Positions 22,170 to 35,089 are shown, counted from the stretch's first letter. The stretch: DNA of 64,000 nt from Gnetum montanum (GCA_015680685.1 MNCI01026460.1:179037-243036), one strand, 5' to 3'. Numbers and translations are program-made. The notes: a model not told the origin generated them from the letters alone.

Positions 22170-25100
22170 CAGACCTCCTCTTTTGTGATATTTTTCCAAT
22201 GCCTATCGCTTGGTTTAGCGTCTATAGCAACTTTCTCCTTTTCAACGGTCGTCCATCTCGATGGTCCCAGAGAAAAGGAGGCAGTAGCGGTCTCATCTTT
22301 GGGAAGATCCACTTCTCGTTCAAGAGATTCACTGACTATTACCTGCTCCATGAACTTGTTGTAAGCCTTAGAAGCGTCAATGGCATTCATGAATGCTTCA
22401 TAGGTAAACGCCTTTACTGAAGCATTCTTGTATAGTTTGCTGTAGGTGGAAAATTCCATTTTATACATATGTTTATGGTTTTTCTGGGACTGCCCCACTC
22501 GTAAACTCTGGCATTGTAGTCTTTCCAGTCCTATTTTTTCTGAGCCAACAAGTCCATCTACATCTGCTATTCTATTATCTCTCCGATGGCCTCGTTGTTG
22601 CATCGCACGACTATCCAGTATCTAGCATAATCTATGATATCTGTGTGCCAATTGCCATCATTGGTATCACGAGCCAGGACAAACTTGTACCTAGATTGGA
22701 GGTCTTCCATTTCGGCGCTCAATTCAACCCTTTCTTTCTCATCCTTCTAGACTCGTTTCCATAGGTCCTCATTGACATGCCTACGCTCCCACAAGGAGTG
22801 TGTTGAGTACAAAGTGCATTTGCTAGCCTTGTCGTATATGCGACGAGGCACCTCGACCACTTCGGGCGGGAATGTAGGCACGATGTCAACTTTCAACGCC
22901 CATGTTAGGTTCCACTTGAGTCAAGAGGCTATGACCACACAAAGAGCACATCAGTCACATTAGCGTAGCAAAGTTAGAAAATTCAAGAATTCTAGCATAG
23001 CAACATGAAAGAGTCTGGCATAGCTACTTTACTTACCCACTTCAGGATCGACTTGTTTAAGATGGCCGATCATGTCATTGACGATCCCTTGCATGAACGT
23101 GAGCTTGTCGGGGGTCTCAAGCCCATGGTTCTAAGTGAATTAGAGGAGGCCCTGCAGCATTAATAGTGGTGTCTTTCATGTAACCAAATGCATCAGTAAT
23201 GACCGAGGTGGACTGTAATAAAGTTGTGAGTAATGCAAATGACAGTATAAGGGCTCCTACCCAGTAAACCCTTGGGGGTGATAACGGGGGGATCGCCCAT
23301 TGACATATCATCAAATATATTGTCAAACTCACCAGCATCTAATTGATGTGCCCCTCATTTATGACTCAAAAATATGGTAGCATCCTTAGAATTTGTCCAT
23401 TCCCCCAATGCTGAACTGCATTTGGCAAAGGGATCTCCAGTAGAGGTCCCTTTTAGGTTGATGTGGGCTTGTTTATTTGTTGGGCCCTTTCCTTTTGAGG
23501 CACCAACATCCTCTTCATTCATAGGAGACTCCTCTTCATCTCCAAAAATGTCCTCCTTATTAGTAGGAGGATTTTCCTTGATGACAAGAGCCCCTTCCTT
23601 AGTGATAGGAGCTCCTTCCCTCTTGATCAGGGCCTTTTCCTCTATGAATGGACCCCCTGCGTCTTTATTTTTCACCCCTATCTTGGGGACTGACACTTCT
23701 TCATCACCTTCTTCTTCTTCTTCTTCTTCCTCAGGAAGAAGAAAACATATTCACATGATAGCTTAAACCACATTAGCTAAAGTAAGTGCTACGCTATGCT
23801 ACGCTGCCTAGCGTAGCAAGCATTTAATCAAGAGGCGAAAAGACAAGCACAAAACGGAGCCTTTATGGATTGGAGGCTGTGTCCTATGTAGCTTAAACTA
23901 CAGTGTCCGCCCCTCCTCTTCTTCTGTATAGAGGGTCTCCTTAGCTGAAGGAGGCCTCTTTCGCTGCAACTTGGTGGTTACTATCTCAACGATGAGACGT
24001 TTCCCCTACGATACACTACCTGTAGCAGTAGGGGGCGCCTCTCCCATGTTGTCTTGGCCACGAAAGTTGTAAACCACCCGATCCTTAGTCATCATAGAAA
24101 ATGATTCCCCAACAGCTTCTAGGGGATCTTGGGCTCGAGTGGTCTGAAGGATCTGGTAGATTTACGGTTTGGAAATCTAGTTGCGATTTTGCATAACCGA
24201 GACTCCATTCTCATGGACTACCAAAAACTCCACGAAATGTTGTAAGCAGGCTATGTAAAAGGCGTGGTGCACATTGAAACGAGACTCCTGCTTCTTATGA
24301 AGCACAACCACTTCCATTTGCAAGCCTTTACACAGATACAGAGCCTAGTTGTAGCAAGCCCCCTCTTCCATGACCTCCTGCATCACCCAGGCTTGCTCAA
24401 TCCCAATGATCTTTCCTTGGGAAGGTAGTTGGGGGAAGGCGCAAGCACGAAAGATGGGTTAAAACTCTTTGGTGGCCCTCAGCTTGACCTTCTCCATGGG
24501 GATTCCCTTTCACCCTTTTGCAACCCCTACCCACTCCTCAATGTCCTCCCTCTGACGGTTCACTTCTTCCTTGATCTTTGACCCTATAGGGATGCCGTCA
24601 GCAAGGACACCGAAAAGGTCAACGAATAGCTGGTCATTGATTTCAAGGACAACTAGCACATTGTGTACATGTGTGTGGAAGTGGTCTACCTTTTCGAAGA
24701 AGGAGTCTACTAAGGTGAGCATCTCAGTGGTGGGGATGATTGGATTCGGGGCTAGGAACAAATCCATGAGCCCGACATCTTGAAGGTGTTTGGTCAGGGA
24801 TTCCGAGGCCATGCTTCATATCCAACGTTGGCTCTCATCTACCTCCCCATACTTGAAGTAGATGTTGGCCTTCTAGTTCCCAGAGGTTATCACCATCACC
24901 TCCTGGGATTTCTTCGCCCCTATAGCAGTTTGCACAAAAGCAGTTAGCACAAAAAAAACACAAAAATACGAAAATACAAAAAAGTAGAAAAGGCAAGAAA
25001 GAAGTTAGGCAAAGCACCAATAGCAGGAGAAAATAGCAATGACACTTGAACATGCGGTAAATTACTATTTAGCTTACCAGGTTTAAACGATGATGGGAAT

Positions 25101-26572
25101 GGCGGAAGATCAACCAAGACATCTTCAACAGTGATCGGTTTAAAGGGTGCCCATCCCTCATCCAACCAACTAGACTCCTTGCATCTGTTGTAGATTCTGG
25201 GATACCGAGTTGGGTAGGTTTTGTACTCACCCCTGCATTTCCCTATCACACGTATGCGTATATTCTCAGCGAAAGAAAACTCCCGTAGCATCATCTATGC
25301 TAAGGTCAACACATCCATATCACCATGAAGCCCATGCTCATTGATGAAAAACCTAGTAACAAAAATTCACTATTAACATTTGGTTAGTGTAGCAAACATT
25401 ACATAGCATAGCTGAACATGGTTACAAAAATCACCTGCCAGCATTGGAAATGGTTCCTGGTGGGTTTTGGAAGCACGTTCCCATGTGATGCACAATAAAC
25501 AAGTTGTTCTAGGGATGGTAGCAATTATACTCAAGCATCTCCTAGATCCAAGCCAAACGTCTCAAATTTCTAGGGTGCTAACTGGATCCTTCTCCCTGCT
25601 CGTTGTTAATTGCTCCATCCATAAAAAATCTCAGAATACCCTTATTTGCCCCAGGCAATAAGGTTTCTGTTATGATAGCCACTACCTCCTCTACCAGGTG
25701 TGACCAAACGATCACACTGAAGCGTTGGAGGAGAAATTGCAGGAACTCCTGCGCTCCCTCTCGGAACCAGACCACCTGTTGTCTCACACGTGCATAGGGT
25801 GGAGGAACATTGGCCACTGGTTTTCTAACACAGCAAAGAACCCCCACGATTTCTAGGATAATCAGGATTGGCCTTAGCGCCACCCTACACAACACAATAG
25901 CAAATGTTAATACCATGTCTGAGTGGAATGCACATATAGCATAGCAAAACTAGCATTTTAGCAAATAGTGTAGCACAATTCTCTTCATGCACATAGCTCA
26001 GCGACAAACATGAACGCAATAGCATAGCAAAATTAGCTTAGTGTAGCAAAAAAGTGATTAGCCTTAACAAAATGATTAGTATCATGCCATGATAGAACAC
26101 GTGTCACACTGTCAGATCACGCACATGGCAAAACCCTCCTAAGGGTCGTACGCTACGCTATTTGCATGCCAAGTGGCTCAAATCATCCAAACCTCTGCGG
26201 TAATGATAGCCGTAGCGATGGTGGTCTAGGTGACCTTGCATGCAACCTTGGTGTAGCATCTGTACATCTGCCATGGCTGAAACGGTAATAGCGACAGTGT
26301 AAGGGCCAAAACAATGACAATGTGATGACAGGAAAACACACATAACTAAACAAAATCTTAGAAACAAGAACAAGAAAAGAAAAAAAAACAGATGCATAAG
26401 AAGACAGAGGGAGCATAGTAGCCTACCGGGTCAATGGTGTCTCCTCACGTACCATGACGCATTCCTACGATACACGCCCTAGGGTTTCCTTCAATTCATC
26501 GACTTTGATGAGTGTCAGCTGTTTGCATTCTTTCGTGGAAGCCATCATCTTGCTTGCTGACTCTTTCTTCAT
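22170..26572 (-). pseudogene. Element C antisense gene, exons 1-7, FCP1/NIF-like exon 2
   Basis: Minus strand, opposed to C's other genes. Exons: e1 26572-26427 (starts MKKESASK; CCCG|GTAGGC); e2 25884-25435 (450 bp; GTGTAG| to CAG|GTGATT); e3 25352-25078 (275 bp; CTG|GTAAGC); e4 24919 to about 23861 (donor decayed to GC); e5 about 23740-23270, acidic, with a long Glu run from a GAA repeat; e6 23151-23037; e7 about 22912-22170, helical (NKFMEQVIVS). Exon 2 shows RPILIILEIVGVL, GAQEFLQFLL, SVIVWSH and LFIVHH...FQNPPG, an FCP1/NIF-like fold without its aspartates. Exon 4 shows QLFVDLFGV and AFPQLPSQGKI. The last exon and 3' end were lost in the deletion that fused the gene tail-on to gag. Role unknown; several stops. 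Confidence 0.75.
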
Positions 26573-26889
26573 TGCTATGTTGAACCATCTTCCTCTCTAT
26601 TGGCAAAATCGCTCTTGCTCCAAATGTGGGCTCTGTGCTCCGAATGTGGGCTCTATGCTATTATAGTGAAAAGAACGAGTTTACTAGGGGTTAATCCCTA
26701 TTTATAACTACAATGATGAAAAGGAAACTTGTTATTTTCTCTCTCCATTTAATGAGGAGTATTCCGTGCAGTGTAGCATGCTCGCCATGACATAGTAGCA
26801 CTATTCGCATTAAAACAAGTGGGCTTGGGTGAAGAGCCTCGACATGCTTCAAACTAGCCATTTTCCTTGACAAAAAAAATATCTTGCAT
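26573..26889. other. Spacer upstream of C antisense gene
   Basis: Would hold the antisense gene's promoter. No TATA box stands out on the minus strand apart from AT-rich text near 26700 (TTATAAATA-like on the minus strand around 26697-26706). Nothing else seen. Confidence 0.35.
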
Positions 26890-27245
26890 TTTAGGCGATT
26901 TGAAAAGACCTGAAACTAGCAATCCTAGTGCATAGTTTCAATCTAGTTAGCAGTCCGCAATGACATTAAATTAGCAGTTTTGACCTTTTACGTGTAGGCA
27001 GTCTGCAATGACATTAAACTAGCAGTTTCACATTTTTACATTAGTAGTTTTGCATTTTTTTTTACATTAGCAGCTTTCCGTTCTTTATACTAGCAGTTTT
27101 GCATTTTACGTGTAGGCAATCTGCAATGACATTAAACTAGCAGTTTAGCATTTTTCCATAAGCAGTTTTGCACTTTTACATTAGCAGTTTTGCATTTTTT
27201 GTCTTAGTGGTCTACCATGACCTTAAACTGGCAAATTGTAAGCTT
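26890..27245 (+). repeat. C tandem repeat between antisense gene and RT
   Basis: About twelve imperfect units, longest form 'gtaggcagtctgcaatgacattaaactagcagtttcgc', with shorter units 'ttttacattagcagttttgca'. The core ATTAAACTAGCAG is on C's sense strand. Confidence 0.85.
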
Positions 27246-27434
27246 TGCATCATACTTTACCGATTAAATCTCATTGCTACTTTGCAAGTTTTCACTATGC
27301 ACGAATACTACCAATAGGTACCTCTTAACTAGACTTTCATCTCATTTTGGCAGGTTGAGAAAGAATGGAAATTCATCATGATCTCTCTTCACCTTTAGCT
27401 TTAGCAAGTCCACATGGCAGACTCGCAAGACAAC

Positions 27435-28475
27435 TAAACCCAAAGCTAATAGACTGGGAATCACCTGTAGTTAACACTGTAGTATCCTTAGAAGCATCCC
27501 TAGACTAGCTTGAGCATCTAGTCCAAGCCCTAGACTTAGAGGTCAAGGATGTAACTGAGGATCCTCTCATCGAGATGCCTGTGACCACATCTAGGGGGGA
27601 GTTAAAAATGTTAAAACTTAGTTCCCTCCTAGATTCGCAGACGCACAAAGATGCAACCAAAATTTTGTCAGATAACATTGAAGTCTTTGCATGGTCATAT
27701 AGTGACATGCCAGGTTTAGATCTAAGGTTGATACAACACAAGATCGTCTTAGACCCATGCATGAAAGCAGTTAAGCAGAAGGCTCGTAAGGTTAAACCAG
27801 AGATTGCACTAGCCGTATGGGATGAAATCACCAAGCTATACCAGGTTGGTTTCATTCGGGCAATTGATTACTTGGAATGGATGTCTAACATCGTTGTAGT
27901 TTCTAAGAAAACGGGAGGAATACAAATTTGAACAAGGCAACGATCAAAGATGGTTTCCCACTTCCAAGTATCGATTAACTCATTGACACTATGGTTGGTC
28001 ATGCTCTGTTATCCTTCATGGATGGTTTCTCTGGCTACAACCAAATTCGCATTAACCTAGAACATCAGTTAACAACAACCTTCATGACCCCATGGGGTAC
28101 CTTTTGTTACACTATGATGCCTTTTGGGCTCAAGAACACCAGAGCAACCTACCAGCAAGCCATGACTTACATCTTTAACGACTACATCCTACAAATGCTG
28201 AACGACTATGTGGATGATATAGCGGTGAAATCTAAAGAAGTTGTTGATCATCCCAATGATCTTGGTGTAGTCCTCAAGTGTTGGTAGATGCACAATTTAC
28301 TCCTCAATCCTAAAAAGTGTGTTTTTGGGATGAGAACCAGACACATGTTAGGGTTTGTAGTATCGGAGGTTGGAATATGAGTAGGCCCTAATAAAGTTAA
28401 GGCCATTGTCAACTTGGCACCTCCTATGAACCTTAAAGAATTACGTAGGTTACATGGTAGGGTACAATTCATCAG
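27435..28475 (+). pseudogene. Element C reverse transcriptase
   Basis: The pre-RT segment (VFAWSYSDMPGLD near 27690) leads into RT: NIVVVSKKTGG (27890), then a 19-base deletion at 27927 that removes most of the FRDLN motif and shifts frame. It resumes with NKATIKD, FPLPSID, LLSFMDGFSGYNQI, TPWGTFCYTMMPFGLKN and the intact catalytic box YVDD at 28207-28218. The closing segment is NLAPPMNLKELRR near 28430. The relatively long open stretches (27575-27931, 27991-28287) show it is younger than B's copy. It copies element RNA into DNA. Confidence 0.9.
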
Positions 28476-28975
28476 AAGGTTTATAGCAAAATTGATCAAC
28501 AAGTTACACCCCATGCAACATCTATTGAAGAAAGGGGTTAACTCTGAATGGACGACTCAGTGCTAGCAAGCCTTCAATGATATGAAGAAATACCTCTTGC
28601 ACCTTCCAATTGTTTACCCACCACAGAGGGATAAGCCTTTCTTCATCTACCTTACTACCTCAGACACGTCTATCGTGACATTATTATGTCAGAAACAAAA
28701 TGATGGTTCTGAGATACCAGTGTACTACCTAGTCATGCACTGATAACATATGAAGCAAAACACAATGAGGTGGAGAGAAACTACCTTGCCTGAGTGTTTG
28801 CATTGAAGAAGTGGAGACACTACCTATTTCATAGCAAAATTAACATTATTTGCAAAAGCAACATACTCCAGGCTATCACAAATAATCTGTACAAAAGTAG
28901 CAGGATAGCCCGGTGGAAAGCAATAATAGTAGAATTCGATTTGCATTATGTGAGCTAATTGTCAATGAAGGGCTA
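28476..28975 (+). pseudogene. Element C RNase H
   Basis: LINKLHPMQHLLKKGV, then a WTTQC-QAFNDMKK segment, PFFIYLTTSDTSI, EVERNYLA and RIARWKAI. This is the standard RNase H following RT, with a few stops (for example TAG at 28565) and a frameshift near 28740. Confidence 0.8.
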
Positions 28976-28985
28976 GGTCATAGTA

Positions 28986-29515
28986 ATGCAACTTGTGACC
29001 TCACCTGTTGATGACCAGGCGATCATAGATCCCAAATTTCTAGAAAAGCATGTTAGCACTATCAACGTCATCCCATCTCATCTTGAAGCTACTTTACACT
29101 TCGACGGTGCCTTGACCACACGAAGGGATAGTGTAGCGACTATCCTTTCATTCCCCTTTGGGGAAATGCATCCTTTAGCTTATAGTTTTGTGTTCCCTTG
29201 TACAAACAACGTGGTAGAGTATGAGGGGTTACTCAGGGGCCTCTTAGCCACCCAAGCATTAAGCATACAACACCTGGCGATTCGCGGAGATTCACAACTA
29301 GTTGTGAATCAAATTGCCAAGGTCTATGCCTGCAAGGCTACACACCTGCAATCCTATTGCGACCTAGTGAAAAGCTTGCTCAAACAGTTTACAACAATGG
29401 ATGTGCAACATGTGGCATGTAACGAAAACACCGTAGTAGGGACCCTGGCCATCCTAGCATTAAATATTCCATCACACTTGTTCACAAGTTTGCCAACCTC
29501 GATTACTGAGTGTAC
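28986..29515 (+). pseudogene. Element C second (archaeal-type) RNase H
   Basis: Within an open stretch of 255 codons (28986-29753). Catalytic motifs are present: LHFDGALTT (Asp, near 29100), TNNVVEYEGLLRG (Glu, near 29215), GDSQLVVNQ (Asp, near 29290) and a NENTVVGTLAILAL segment in place of the usual NxxADxLA near 29430, so the fourth acidic residue is lost (ADA to VGT). This extra domain after the standard RNase H marks the Tat group. Confidence 0.9.
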
Positions 29516-29810
29516 TGAGCCTATCACTCAAGTGGTACACGTGGCCTCTATCAGTGTTACAAATACCAAGGAGTGGTACACCAACATTAAAGCCTACTTG
29601 CAACATGGTGAGTCCCCAAGCGGATTGACATTTGCCCAGAGAGATGTGATCCATAAGTGTGCTCGGCAATATGTGCTTATGGGAGACAATGCTGTATGCA
29701 AGTGCTCCTATGACAGGATATTGCTGGCATGCGTAAATGAGGAGCAAGTGTAGAAGGTGGTTAATGAAGTACACGAAGGACTGTGTGGTGGACACATAGT
29801 ACCTAGGGCT
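29516..29810 (+). pseudogene. Element C integrase, N-terminal piece before D
   Basis: Linker and start of integrase: KEWYTNIKAYLQHGES, KCSYDRILLAC, VHEGLCGGH with the first zinc-finger His. Element D is inserted at 29811, and the frame continues at 46759 with MATKIRCLGYYWPHM. Together with D's target duplication this fixes the insertion point. Confidence 0.9.
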
Positions 29811-30964
29811 TGAAAGACCATGAAATTTTGAGACCTTGATGATTCAGCGAAGTCTCAAAGTTTACGAAAAGGATTTCCAGAAGTGGTACATTTCAGATAG
29901 TCTTCTTTTAGCTTAGGGCCTATTATGCTATGCTACGTAGTGCAGCATAATAGACTCCATAAGGATTGAGCAGAAATAAGGGATATACAACAACAACACT
30001 TCAATTTTGCAAGTTAGCTATGTTACACCGCGTTATGCTATGCAACGCAATGTAGTACAACACAGTGTAACGCAAGCAGACAATTAATTTAATCACAATA
30101 ACGGAGATAGAAAAATTCAAGCATTAGCGATTCTTACACCATGATACGTTCTCTAGCGTATTACAGCGTAATCGCAGGATAGTTTGGTACTGAAGCTCCA
30201 GCAAGGGTAGATTATGACACACTACGCTTCAGCTATGGCACATTAGGTCAATGGTATTCTGTGGGCCCAAGACATGCATCATCTAAGTTACGTTGTTCTC
30301 CTAACCCTAATATTATAAATACGTCAGTTGACAATGATCAAGGGGTTGGCAGTTATTAGCAATTGTTGACAATTTTTGGTGAAGATTGACGAGAGAACAA
30401 AAGAGAATCGGCAATCGAAGGAACATCGACGGTGACCGACAAGAGCTTTTGATCAGAAACTTCAAGTTAGCAGAAACTTTGCTTTGAGTATGACTCCCTT
30501 GTGCCTAGATTGGCTAGAACAAGGTAGATCAGCCTTTGCTTGTTTCATCTCTGAATAGCTTTCTTGTTCTTGGCATGTACTTTGTCTAAATCGAAGTCTA
30601 CCTGTAATCATTGTATTCAACGTATTTGTTTATAAGCTAAATCCTAGATCTCGGGCTTGTACATTCTCTAAATTTAATTTATTACATCCTATTCACATAG
30701 ATTTTACAATCGTTTCGAATTGTTTACATCATTCTCATTGCCTTCGAGATTACCGATATCATATCTCCCCATCAAAATCGTCATCTCGTGATCCGATCAT
30801 TACAAAATTTGCTGATTAAGTAAGCCCCTGTCTGATTGATAAGACCATTTAGGGTAGCTTAGATTTTTTTTCTCTAGCACGGTCCTTGCACAGATTCGGG
30901 GTTGGAACTGGGTACATGGAACTTCGCTCGGTATTTCCAGCGATCGACGTTTTCCATCGTTACA
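29811..30964 (+). repeat. Element D 5' LTR
   Basis: 1154 bp against 1191 bp for the 3' copy. A 31-base stretch present at 45987-46017 is absent here, between two GCTTCA copies. It has a hairpin 29920-29953 (CTATTATGCT...AGCATAATAG, 10-bp stem) and a TATA box TATAAATA at 30314-30321. The LTR end block is shared with A and C. Confidence 0.95.
30314..30321 (+). promoter_or_regulatory. TATA box of D 5' LTR
   Basis: TATAAATA; the 3' LTR has it at 46098-46105. Confidence 0.7.
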
Positions 30965-30970
30965 GTTTTC

Positions 30971-30988
30971 TGGCGCTAGAAGGAGGGC
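30971..30988 (+). other. Element D primer-binding site
   Basis: TGGCGCTAGAAGGAGGGC, identical to C's site, six bases past the LTR. Confidence 0.85.
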
Positions 30989-31218
30989 TTGAGCCTCCGA
31001 TCCATGTTTCATGGGTAGTCCTGTAAGGTGTCTGTACCCATTTTTGATTGATGTAAACGTAATACCTTCATGGTTGTTTACAAGATTGTGTGGTGTAGAT
31101 CGGTCGCTTTGACGATTCCTCTGGAATCCTGTAGGGTAGAAAGCCCATTTTTGTCTTAGCTTGCATTTGCCCTTGTAATATTTATCCTTGTTGTCATTAC
31201 TCTTGAGCTACGTAGAGA
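30989..31218 (+). other. Element D leader
   Basis: Contains a single copy of the block doubled in C ('tggttgttta', 'cagatcggtcgctttgac'-like text at 31060-31120). No conserved frame. Confidence 0.6.
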
Positions 31219-33520
31219 ATGGCTACATCAACCACCGTTGTTAACACTGCTAACCTCAAGACCCTTGAACATTGTAAGTTACGCCTCCTATGGTCGAGCT
31301 GCCAACCAGTCCGGTGCGACCACGCCGATCCCTCAGGCTCCAAAATAAAGAGCTTGAGGGACACACTCAGCACAGGGAATATTACAATTTCCTTTATGCT
31401 AAACTTACAGTAAATTTGCCCATGTATCCACAAGAACTCAAAGAGAAACAAGAATGCAAGTTCATATATTGCAATGGGAAGGAATTTATTCCTTCACCTA
31501 ATGCCACTGTACCCTTGAAAAAACAACAACGGTGGACCTTAGATCAAATGCTAATGGCCAGGGCCTCGACAAAACAACAAGAGGAGTTGTTCCATGATGA
31601 AGCGCTTCATGATGGTCAGGAGGATCTAGATTCTCATTCCGATGGAGGCAGTCATGCTGACTTTGTTGTGGAAACTCCCTCCACGGTGTCCCATGTAAAT
31701 CCGCTGTTCATGGTCACCATGCCCTTAACATTATCTAATGCTAATTACCTCCCACACTCGCACCAACTGCATTTTTTCTCTCTGACTACCCTCTCGAGTC
31801 GTGTCCCTTCACAAATCATTCCTCCGCAGCCGTAGTTAGCTAATCCATCTCATCGCATACTTGCGCCTATGTCACCATATGTACATGCAATATCTACTTT
31901 GCAATTTACACACAATGCCTACATTCATCCCAACTCACACGACAGGACCTGCCACTACAGCATGGTGGGCTCCAAACATGTCATCCCTTGTAGTACAACC
32001 TACGCAAATGTCTAATCTCACTCATCATCAGCACCATGTCCTGCAGGTGCTAAACCCCATTGTAGGATCATTGTCTATGCCCCGGGCCATGCAAACAATG
32101 TATCCCATGGCACAGTCGATGGTGGTTTCCCCATCTGCACCACCGACCGGGTGGTGGATGTCATAGGCGGCACTGCCTATAGGAATAGTCCCGATAACAT
32201 CACACATAGGCCAAGCTGCCACCCCTATCCTGCCACCCAGCATGGCTCATCTTGGAATTCCACAAATAGCCTCTTCATCTACGGGTTTGGATCAAGCCTT
32301 CTAGCTTATTCAGACCCTTACTAAGGAAGTTAAATGCCTCAAGGCTTCCAGTTCTGACACAATACAGGTTATGGATTTTTACCATGACGATCCCATTAGT
32401 CCGGCAATGCCTGTTTTGTGATTGCCTCCTGGGATGCCACTCCCCCATTTTACAAAATACAATGTGGAAGGTGATCCCAATGCCCATCTAGTTACCTTTA
32501 GGTCAGAGTCATTGTTATTGCAACAATGGTCACATACCATCATCCGTGTCTTTTCTATGTCCCTAACGGGTAAAGCTTTAGACTGGTATCGAGCACTCTC
32601 ACACTCTTCCATCTTAACCTTGGAAGAGCTGTTAACTCAGTTCATGAATTTCAAATAGAACCTAAAACTAGAAGTCACGCTGGATTAGCTCGTGGGAGTC
32701 AAGAAAGATCCACTCGAGTCAGTCCAAAATTTTATACAGTGGTGGAGTGCCACCTTGAATGATATCTGTGAACCCATCAAGGAGGCTCATCTATTAGCAA
32801 TCTTCAAGGGGGTAGTTAATAACTTCATTAAGTCCAAACTATATTACCTCGCTCCTCGCTCCCTCAGCCAAGCCTTTGCTTAGACTAAGAGTATTCAAGA
32901 TGTAGCAGAGGCTAGCAAAGACCTAGCATATGTGGTCTACAAAAATGCCCACAACAAAGGGTAAAGACAAAGGCAAAGCTACGACAATGATCGTAGCAGT
33001 GGTGGCCGAAGGGGCCAAGAAGAAAAATAACAACAAGAAAGTATCTGTGGCGCTTGCTGAGCCCACAACTAGCTCAAATAGCACCGATCAAGAAACTCCA
33101 CCTGCCCTTGAGGCGTTTCCATAGCCAAAGCCTAGTTTTGAACGTAAAGATTACTCAAAATACACGACTCTACCTATAAAACCTTCAGAACTTCTGAAGC
33201 AATTACTGGGAACTAGCCATATTCAACATAAGAAGGTGTCCAAGGAAGGTCTGAAACACCATAGACGGCATTGCAAGCTGCTTAAGAATCCCTCCTTGGC
33301 CCTACCAAACAAACTGCCAGTGCCTAAAAAATTTAGGCTGGACCATTTCTATGACTATCACCAGTTGTGTGGTCATGACACAGATTACTGCTAGGCATTG
33401 AAAGATGACATTCAACGCATGATCAATCAAGGTAAACTGATCTTAGACAACAGTAGTAAACTGAAAATCAATCCATGCATGTGTACCAAGACCTGTTAAA
33501 CACAAATAACACAGGGTACA
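31219..33520 (+). pseudogene. Element D gag
   Basis: ATG at 31219 (MATSTTVVNTAN). A frameshift near 31290 moves to the frame with RRSLRLQNKEL, YYNFLYAKLTVNLP and GKEFIPSP. A low-complexity Pro/His/Met/Thr stretch follows (about 31650-32280). The capsid-like core is VMDFYHDDP, FTKYNVEGDPNAHLVTF, GKALDWYRALSHSS and HLLAIFKGVVNNFIKSKLYY. Next come a basic tail near 33000 and the zinc-knuckle-like YDYHQLCGHDTDYC near 33360. It ends with VYQDLLNTNN-like text near 33500. Gag builds the particle and binds RNA. Few stops compared with A-C. Confidence 0.9.
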
Positions 33521-34109
33521 CTATCAACATGATTGGTATGGAGGGCGATGGCCAAGCACAGCTAAAATAACCATTTGTGCTATGTGTACCTCCTTGCCTA
33601 TCTCAGACGACAAGCCCATCAACATCGATGGGTGCGGCTCAGTGAAAATCCTTCATTCTCCGGGTCCCATCTCCTACCTTCATCCCGCAGCTCACTATCG
33701 GTAAAGTCACCTGCACCTACGCCTAGGGCACCCTTTGTCATCAAGGTGCCAAAGTCGTCAGTTACTCTTGCTACGTACGGGAAAATCTCTAAGTCAATGC
33801 CTCAATCACAACCTAATAGAAAAGGAGAAGGGAATACGATAGGTAATACATCCAAGGACCGAATTACGTTAGGGTTTCCCAAGCCTATGCCCCTCACCTC
33901 GGCACCCTTGGCCCCACCCTCTAAAAAAGATGACGCTACGCAAATGCAACCATCTTCTCCCAATCCAATAAAATGCAACACTCAACCAGAAATCGTTCCT
34001 CCTTGAGAGATTCATCTCTTGGGACAAATCGAAGAAGGGAAGGGTGATAAATAACCAGATCGTGGATGTGAACTCCTTGACGCTTTTATGTAAGTTAAGT
34101 AGGCTCTTA
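33521..34109 (+). pseudogene. Element D gag-protease linker
   Basis: Open text rich in Ser/Pro (PSFSGSHLLPSSRS, SAPLAPPS). The repeated 'PFVIKVP' motif near 33735 also occurs in A (PFVIQVP) and B (PFVVRVS). A proline/serine-rich spacer, divergent between elements. Confidence 0.6.
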
Positions 34110-34960
34110 AACAAAAAAATACAACATTGAGCCTCTATGACTTGCTGATGACATCACAAAAGCATCGTGAGGCCATGGTTCACATGTTAACATCCATACT
34201 CATGGACAAGAGCCTACCAGTAGATGAAGAAGCAATCCACTCCATCATGCTTTCCCTCGCCGTTAAACAACCTCGGCCTTCCCTACTAACTTTTCATGAT
34301 GAGTCGATTAAGGATGACCCAGAGAAGAATTAGGTGACAACAACGCCTATGTTCATCACTATCCGGGTTGGCCAATACCAAATCCGGAGAGTACATGTAG
34401 ATGATGGGGCAGCTGCCAATGTAATTCCATACCCCATAGTGGATAAACTGGGTTTGATCAACTAGATCAGTCCCATGATAATATCATGTTTAAAGTCATT
34501 CAATGGGGCATGAGTGCAAGTCAAAGGAATAGTACACATTAACTTCGTAGAGGGGGACCAATTCTCCATAGACGTAGTGTTTATCATCATCGAGGAGATG
34601 CCTGGTTTCAACTTAATCTTAGGGAGGTCCTCGTTGGCTCAACTGAGAGCAGTCTCATCACCCATCCATTAGGAGATCCATTTGACCTATGCAGGAGGGG
34701 AAGTGATCATCCATGGTGATAAGATGATTCCTCAGGCTGTTAATAACGTAGAAATGGAACAGAGTTTAGAAATCGAAATCCCCAAGGATCAGTCTCCTAC
34801 CCCAATATTTGAACAGGCCAAAAAAGTGGCTGATGACAGCTTGATTTGGGCTAAACTACCTTTCTAGGGGGAAGATGGTGACGTAGAGGAATGGAGTAAT
34901 AAACCTCCTCATCCATACACATTGCCAAAACTAAGAAAAATTAAGAAGTAGCTACGGAGC
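34110..34960 (+). pseudogene. Element D aspartic protease
   Basis: SLYDLLMTSQKHREAM upstream, then VHVDDGAAANVIP at about 34390-34427 with the catalytic Asp in DDGA. VDVVFIIIEEMPGFNLILG and the closing YAGGEVIIHGDKMIP follow near 34700. It matches the B and A remnants. After EEWSNKPPHPYTLPKL near 34920 the sense coding stops, and the repeat and antisense gene follow. The enzyme matures Gag and Pol. Confidence 0.85.
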
Positions 34961-35089
34961 TAGCAAATAAATACGTTGGCGTGACATGTCACATTAGTTC
35001 ACGTTGTTTACTGTTACGCAATTTATGCTCTCTCTTTTAGAAATTTTCCTTATTACGCTTTTTCATACTCATTAGAGCCTGAAATAGCC

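Noticed and set aside
22106-22603. A 165-codon minus-strand frame taken as one protein
   Set aside because: Its C-terminal third is antisense gag text across the deletion junction near 22165. Only the upper part matches exon 7 of D.
23374-23766. Plus-strand Ser/Pro-rich frame of 130 codons
   Set aside because: Mirror of the acidic exon 5 of C's antisense gene. The serine run is the GAA repeat read on the other strand.
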